NCBI RefSeq assembly: GCF_037325665.1
Contig: NC_090246.1
Location: 20,165,600 to 20,229,599 of the forward strand
DNA from: Littorina saxatilis
Lineage: Eukaryota > Mollusca > Gastropoda > Littorinimorpha > Littorinidae
Direction of reading: 5' to 3'
DNA length: 64,000 bases
In this document: positions 50,816-64,000 of the stretch, piece by piece
How positions within the stretch are numbered: position 1 is the stretch's first letter
Layout of the letters: each line of letters starts with the position of its first letter
Notes under the pieces: generated by a model
The model's database searches: none
What the model saw: the letters and a program-made list of their open reading frames with translations, nothing else
What the model was told of the DNA's origin: nothing
Position numbers and translations under genes: made by a program

Positions 50816-51107
50816 TATAATATATAACATAAATATCCAAGTATCCAACAAATAACAATCCTCTCTTCTTCAATAAAACTGTCATGATGATGTAAAACTA
50901 TTAAACAAATAACAATCCTCTGTTCTTCACTAATACTGTAGTAACTAGCGGTCACTGTCATAACTGTCACATCTTAGTATGTATCTGTTAATCCCCCGGC
51001 CCCACCCACATATAAAAACAAACAAACAAAAGTGAAATAAAAAAACAAAAATTTCTCACAAGAAAAAAAGTTCTATGTAAGGCTGAAAGAATAGAGTTAC
51101 CCTAAAG

Positions 51108-52003
51108 CAGGGTCCCCACTGGTTTTTAGAAACAAAATTCCATGACTTTTCCATGACTTTCCATGAGCCTCAATAACATTTTCCATGACTAGATCCACAG
51201 GTCGCCATTTCCGAACACGCAAACTTGTTACGTCTTGTCACTGCCAGTTTTGACACTGGCTTGCTTTGCACTGAGTTTGAGTCAGTTTCTATGCAGTGTC
51301 TCTTCGACAAGCAAGTCAAGCATTTGCTACGCAGTCAGATTATCGGTAATGTTTGTGGGTCCTGTCATTTCACTAAACTGGACCAGCCACTGTTTGTATC
51401 CATCTGCACTTTCGTAAATTCCGTTTCGTAACCGTTACTCTGACTTGACGAACTGTCATTTTTTTCACCGCGATACACAGTTAATTGCGGCGAAGATCTT
51501 CCTCAGTAATTCGTTCCAATTCTGCATACTTTTTGTTGTCAAGAAACAACTCGAAAGAAAGTTTCAAACTCATCATCCTCCATCTTGCTTGTCGAAGCGC
51601 TAAAGTACTTTATCGATGCAAAAACAAAAGCAGAAAACTTCGACGAAACCGACTCAAATGCAGCGCAGACGACACGACGAGATAACGGAAGGTAGTGAGC
51701 CTCGCTTTGGCTCAAGTGCCATTAAAAATACCGTTATTCTCGTATGCAAATACGAACGAGAAGTTGATCATACGAACAAGCCTTGTGCTGGCGACGCAAA
51801 TCGCTGCTGGCTGGCAAAGAGGATGGCTGGGCAACAAAAATCGCCGCTGGCGTGCTAAAGGTTAATTTTTATTTATTTCTTATTTTTGTTAAATTCCATG
51901 ACTTTCCATGACTTGAATTGAAATTCCATGACTTTCCAGGCCTGGAAAATTAAAAATCAAATTCCATGACTTTCCAGGTTTTCCATGACCTGTACGAACC
52001 CTG
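51108..52003. mobile_element. hAT-like non-autonomous DNA element (CAGGGT...ACCCTG ends)
   Basis: The right end, read inward, is CAGGGTTCGTACAGGTCATG and then repeated CCATGACTTTCCA-type words; the left end is CAGGGTCCCCACTGG followed by the same words. Outside both ends is CTAAAG (51102-51107, 52004-52009). About 0.9 kb. The interior has only short ORFs (about 51225-51858) that I do not recognise as transposase. Similar ends occur in widespread animal hAT elements. Confidence 0.55.
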
Positions 52004-52064
52004 CTAAAGAAACAAGTCCATATTTTTATTTCGCAAAGAGATTATATGTTATTTGTAGATTTGA

Positions 52065-52170
52065 CCAAAATATGACATTTTACACAGATCGGGACAGTCA
52101 CTGTTCTGAGACCGCTAGCAGTGGAGGTGAACAATGACTGTCGAGGTCTGGGTCAAATGTCATATTTTGG
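52065..52170. mobile_element. Foldback element, 42-bp imperfect arms
   Basis: Left arm 52065-52106 begins CCAAAATATGACATTT; right arm 52129-52170 ends AAATGTCATATTTTGG. The arms pair with about seven mismatches around a ~22-nt spacer, giving a 106-bp hairpin. It sits between two other small DNA elements. Confidence 0.5.
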
Positions 52171-52277
52171 TAAAAACTGCTAATGACATTTATGTATCGA
52201 TCTATTTTAGTTAGAATTCCTTTCATTCTTTAGGACTGAATGCACATTAACATGAACATGCACCCTTTTGTAATCTC

Positions 52278-52639
52278 CAGACCTGGGAACCCCTGTTTTG
52301 CACTTGGAATATTCTCAAACAAACTTGGTGTATTTTCAGAAAAATGAGCGTAAACTCCGCCCAGCATTTGAACGTCTATGATTCAAACATGCTTCACACG
52401 CGTCCGTCGCACTGTTAATTAAGTTTACTAATACATTTAAAACAAATGCTTCTATCAATGTTTACTCACAAAAACTGTAATCATATGTCAAAATAGTGGA
52501 TCGGCTTCGGGAAATGCTTATGAAGAAAAGTACTGTAGGAATTTTTCTCATCGTATTATTTTTCAACCGAGCGTACTGATCGTATTCTAGACAATCATGC
52601 GTACAAAATACGGCGAAATCGTATGAGTTCCCAGGTCTC
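52278..52639. mobile_element. Small inverted-repeat DNA element (AGACCTGGGAAC ends)
   Basis: The ends AGACCTGGGAAC and GTTCCCAGGTCT are inverted repeats, with AATCTC just outside each (52272-52277 and about 52640-52645). About 360 bp, AT-rich, no coding content. Confidence 0.5.
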
Positions 52640-52934
52640 AATCTCGGCTAACTGACAAAATATGAGTTTTAGTTGGCCTCTGATGTCACATGGCTCAAAG
52701 AAGTAAAATCCAATGTTCAATTGAATTTGTTTTGCCAAATTTTGCAGCAATTCCATTTAATTTCATAACCAAAAAACCCACCTCAGCAACTTCAGTAGTA
52801 GCTTGTTGCTTTTCACATATTAATTTCTCATTAGCTTTTGTGAATCTCTGCCCAACACTAAAGAGAAGATTACAAACAGATGAAAAACAGCTCTTGCATG
52901 ACATAAATTAAGCATCATCTATAAAAGAAGACTT

Positions 52935-53022
52935 ATGCTTGACAAATGAGTATTTGAGCGCAAAGAGCAAAATTGTAAGATGTTGCGCTATATAAATGCT
53001 CATTTATTATTATTATTATTTT
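52935..53022 (+). mobile_element. Possible LINE 3' tail with (ATT)n
   Basis: GCGCTATATAAATGCTC followed by (ATT)n resembles the terminus of the L2-like element at 35670. No coding part is present. Confidence 0.35.
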
Positions 53023-53024
53023 GC

Positions 53025-54851
53025 AGCATAAGCCACATACTAATCACACTTCTTCCCCTCACGCGGATGAGATCAACCTCATTTCACACCTTGCTATCTT
53101 ATCCACACACACACAAACAAAACTTGTTTGCTTTACCTCTGTACATCGTGTACATCATTAAATTTAATCAGAAAAAAAAGGAAAATTGATTTTGTTTATA
53201 CCTTCGGTCAGTTCATCTAAATCTAGTAAGATGTACAGATTCAAATGTGAACTTATAACTTTGAGTGGTACACAAACACTCCCTACCCCCTTCTTCTCTA
53301 AGAAAAAACAAAACAAAACAAAACAAAACTGTTCAGCAATCAGAACGACTGACAAAAATACACACCCTTTCCTACAGGAAAGACTCGCTCCTATTTTTGG
53401 TACAATTGGTGAACAACTTATTTGATGCCAAACTAGCATGGTCTCAAGATTACCCAGCTGATAATCTTTGAGAACCTTTGAACAAGTAACTGACATTCTA
53501 TTTCAAGCCACATGTGAATAACCAAATTGACATAGTATAACTGGTGCTTCGATCAAAACACATTTGTGTAATTACTAAACTAACGTTTGCTACACAAGCA
53601 AATCAAGCTACTGGCAAAGCAATCACAACTACTAATAACAAGCACACAAACACTCAATTAAAAATGAAGGATAACAAAACAAATAACCTGCCTGATGCAC
53701 CTTAAAAAAAAGTGCTTCAACTTATCGCAGTTGAGTTGTAATCTTGCACACGAAAGTTCCCAAGGATTAAAAATGGCACTACCATGTACATGTATTTTTA
53801 CAAGGACAGCCAGATACCTTAATTAAAAATTTCAACCATGCCCCTTATAAACTTAAGTTATATAAACCAAAGCATTTTATTAACCATGCTAGTGATAAAT
53901 TTATGTCTTTTCTGCAAAATGCATTTGTCCATTCAGTCAAGCCACTTGAACACTCATAAATCCTGTACACTTTACATTGGTGTTGGGTAATTATAGAGGA
54001 CCAGAGAATCACAGTGTCAGCCATTTATATAAATAATTTGTCAAACAGGTAAATGGAAATGTATCAAACACGGCCACAAAAATAATCTCTCCAAAGGCCT
54101 GCAGCGTTCTTTCACCAAGCGCTCATTTAAAAATCTTTGTAAAAAAAAAGGCATTTACATATAAAATCAGACATACAGGTACTTTTATATATTCTATCGC
54201 TTTCATGAATGTATCGTACGACACAAACTCCAATGCTACACCCTCTCACACGGTTTACATTCACCTGTTACTGCCAAGCAGCAGTCCTCTCTAGCTTTTA
54301 CGGCTTGTGCATTTTACTCATATATTAACATAATACAACCAATCTCAGACAACAGTCTTCTCAATGGCATTGTCAGGCTGGAATCACAACCCAAAGATGC
54401 CACATCTCTGCACATTGAGCCCTCACCTAAACACACCCAGCACTTTCCTTCACTCTCACATACAATGTGTTGTACTTCCCCATGGGAATAAATTGTACTT
54501 CCCCATGGGGTACCCTTCTGTAACTGAAGCGTTACGCGTCCATCCTACTCAGTTATCTTTGTAACTGTTCTTCACGTTCTTTTGTCAGTCCAATTCAGTT
54601 ATCTGAATAACCGTTCACCTCTTCCTCTGCATTGTGGGTGTGTGTATGTCTGCAACTGTTCAAACAGTTCTCCTTTCACCCACTCTACAAGCCTTCCTGC
54701 TCATAGTCTCTTCATGTCCAAACAATTCTCGTTTTGAGATCAACGGCTAAACATTAACACAGACTCGAACCATGCTGGCCCCCAACACCCTGGGTTTGAA
54801 CCATGCTGGCCCTGACACACTGCAGCCTGCGGCATGAGTGGGTAGCTGCGT
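53025..54851 (-). other. Probable 3' UTR / downstream region of RAB11FIP3/4
   Basis: Unique-looking AT-rich sequence directly downstream of the stop with no other gene recognised. An AATAAA on the minus strand lies at 53876-53881, about 1 kb past the stop; it is one of several such hexamers and is not decisive. The UTR could extend much further, since 47-50 kb is also poor in repeats. Confidence 0.35.
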
Positions 54852-62306
<7,455 letters not shown>

Positions 62307-62681
62307 CTGTCAAATAAAACACATGTTGGAAATAACTGGTTTTTATCATGGGGTGTGGAAGAGTTGTTTTTTCTTGGAAACGCCGGAGGAAATGACAAAT
62401 GTGGGAGACCTGCGCCGAACTTGCAAGTTCATTAGATTAGCAGGCCTAAGACTATGAGAAACACAACTGTTACACCCTGAAGAAGAAAAAGACACGCGAC
62501 ATTGTAGGCCAATCACTAGCGAGCAAGTTGTCTTACACGTGGTTGCTCGATCTCTGTGCTGAGGGACGCGATCCCATCAGCAATGCAAATTGTCAGCTCC
62601 CATGTGCAGACTTTCAAAAGAAAAGAATGCTATATTGAGCGGACAGTGCGGAAAGCACTGATTAGAGCTAATCATCGGGCG

Positions 62682-63020
62682 GGGATGTAGCTCAGTCGGT
62701 AGCGCGCTGGATTTGTATCCAGTTGGCCGCTGTCAGCGTGAGTTCGTCCCCACGTTCGGCGAGAGATTTATTTCTCAGAGTCAACTTTGTGTGCAGACTC
62801 TCCTCGGTGTCCGAACACCCCCTCCCCCGTGTGTACACGCAAGCACAAGACCAAGTGCGCACGAAAAAAGATCCTGTAATCCATGTCAGAGTTCGGTGGG
62901 TTATAGAAACACGAAAATACCCAGCATGCTTCCTCCGAAAGCGGCGTATGGCTGCCTAAATGGCGGGGTAAAAACGGTCATACACGTAAAAGCCGTGGGA
63001 GTTTCAGCCCATGAACGAAC
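62682..63020 (+). mobile_element. Chimeric SINE: SINE-4 head on SINE-3 body
   Basis: The head GGGGATGTAGCTCAGTCGGT and leader CCACGTTCGGCGAGAGATTT match the SINE at 32040-32470, but from about 62830 the body (GTGTGTACACGCAAGCAC, GAGTTCGGTGGGTTATAG, GGCGTATGGCTGCC) is SINE-3. The end is (AAAC)n-like. Confidence 0.7.
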
Positions 63021-63639
63021 AAACAAACAAAAAGAGCTAATCATCACAGGGACGTCAGTCGTTCGCTTGATTTCTCTGGCACGGATCACAGTTACATGCA
63101 GAGACACGCTGTTCGTCAGCGATTGGCCTACAATGTCACATGTATCTTGGCTCAGTGTTACCAGAAAAAAGCAAGACACAACAAATGCAGGTACAGTAGA
63201 AGAAATTCTTAAAAGATACACATCACAAAAATAATTCACAAAAAAAAGACAAAATCTTCAAGAAAGAATTGGAAAAAAAAAAGAAAAAAGATTGAAGAGC
63301 AGAAGACAGTACGTTGGAACCTCTCATTTACCCCCCCCCCCCCCCCCCCCCCCTATTGCCATCTCTCCCCCTTTTCAAGACCTAAGTTTTTCAAATTTAT
63401 TGATCATAAGGGTCGGTATGCATGAGTCGAGGTTGGAGGCTTTAGTCCAGGATAAGCTGTACCCCCAATGCAGTTAATGTCAGACTAAAGTCTCTAATCT
63501 CTAAACCAGGATGGTTATGAGGGGAAAGAAGCTTTATTTCACTGAATTTCAATCGTGTGCGTGCGTGCGTGTGCGTGTGTGCTGATGTTTGTTGCTATTG
63601 TACATCGCCATGAGCTCTGGCAAGAAGGGGCGATTCATA

Positions 63640-64000
63640 AGTCGTCTTCTTCTTCTTCTGCGTTCGTGGGCTGAAACTCCCACGTACACTCGTGTTTTTT
63701 GCACGAGTGGAATTTTACGTGTATGACCGTTTTTACCCCGCCATTTAGGCAGCCATACGCCGCTTTCGGAGGAAGCATGCTGGGTATTTTTGTGTTTCTA
63801 TAACCCACCAAACTCTGACATGGATTACAGGATCTTTTCCATGCGCACTTGGTCTTGTGCTTGCGTGTACACACGAAGGGGGATAAGCCACTAGCAGGTC
63901 TGCACATAAGTTGACCTGGGAGATCGGAAAAATCTCCACACTTAACCCACCAGGCGGCCGCGGCCGGGATTCGAACCCTCGACCTTCCGATTAAGAGGCC
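63640..64000 (-). mobile_element. SINE-3 copy, runs off window edge
   Basis: (CTT)n tail at 63642-63660, full reversed body, then the reversed B box CGGGATTCGAACCCTCGAC at the edge. The head is incomplete because the window ends. Confidence 0.75.

Noticed and set aside
51225-51858. Short ORFs as possible transposase remnants
   Set aside because: No recognisable transposase motif; lies inside a non-autonomous DNA element.

Overview
This is eukaryotic, repeat-saturated DNA with one recognisable host gene. The dense mix of tRNA-derived SINEs, non-LTR retrotransposon 3' ends, small inverted-repeat DNA elements, minisatellites and very long (CA)n, (CT)n and poly-G/C tracts points to a marine mollusc. 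I recall the roughly 0.8 kb family at 2708-3465 and 36686-39797 from periwinkle-like (Littorina) gastropod sequence, but I could not check this. No bacterial-style operon, rRNA, CRISPR array or convincing free-standing tRNA gene is present, and I saw no LTR retrovirus-like or other virus-like element. Layout: 1-27 kb is intergenic or intronic DNA with truncated LINEs (770-1065, 7100-7262, 17340-19281), MITE-like elements (2021-2256, 14952-15128), SINE copies (3674, 7366, 11193, 12095, 21937, 23895) and tandem arrays (8350, 9513, 9990). 27-46 kb is dominated by arrays and nested elements: 15-bp and 42-bp minisatellites whose unit lengths are multiples of three and so give long spurious ORFs (27825-28670, 30608-31470), a three-copy composite of one element (36540-39840), a 49-bp array (42358-42970) and a TTAA-flanked element (43636-44409). 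46-64 kb is less repetitive and holds the gene. The gene is on the minus strand and is the 3' end of a Rab11 family-interacting protein of the FIP3/FIP4 (Drosophila nuf) class. Three phase-0 exons are visible: 62160-62306, 56550-56690 and 54852-54980. The last ends in the C-terminal Rab11-binding motif (ILDKNPSLLEIK, then a stop six codons after its final Lys). The 5' part of the gene lies beyond the right edge. The final intron (54981-56549) contains a tandem array in which the 3' end of the penultimate exon, its splice donor and flanking intron sequence are repeated about ten times. Four of the units also carry a TAG acceptor exactly 39 nt upstream of the donor, so each could act as an in-frame 13-codon microexon ending in EHLTKEE, the same ending as the true exon. 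This is the most interesting feature of the window. A second theme is that several unrelated repeat families (2708/36686/37499/38485; 9127; 47775) share one layout: a short sequence near the 5' end, a microsatellite near the 3' end, and a terminal hairpin reusing the 5' sequence. This resembles Helentron-associated (DINE/HINE-type) elements.
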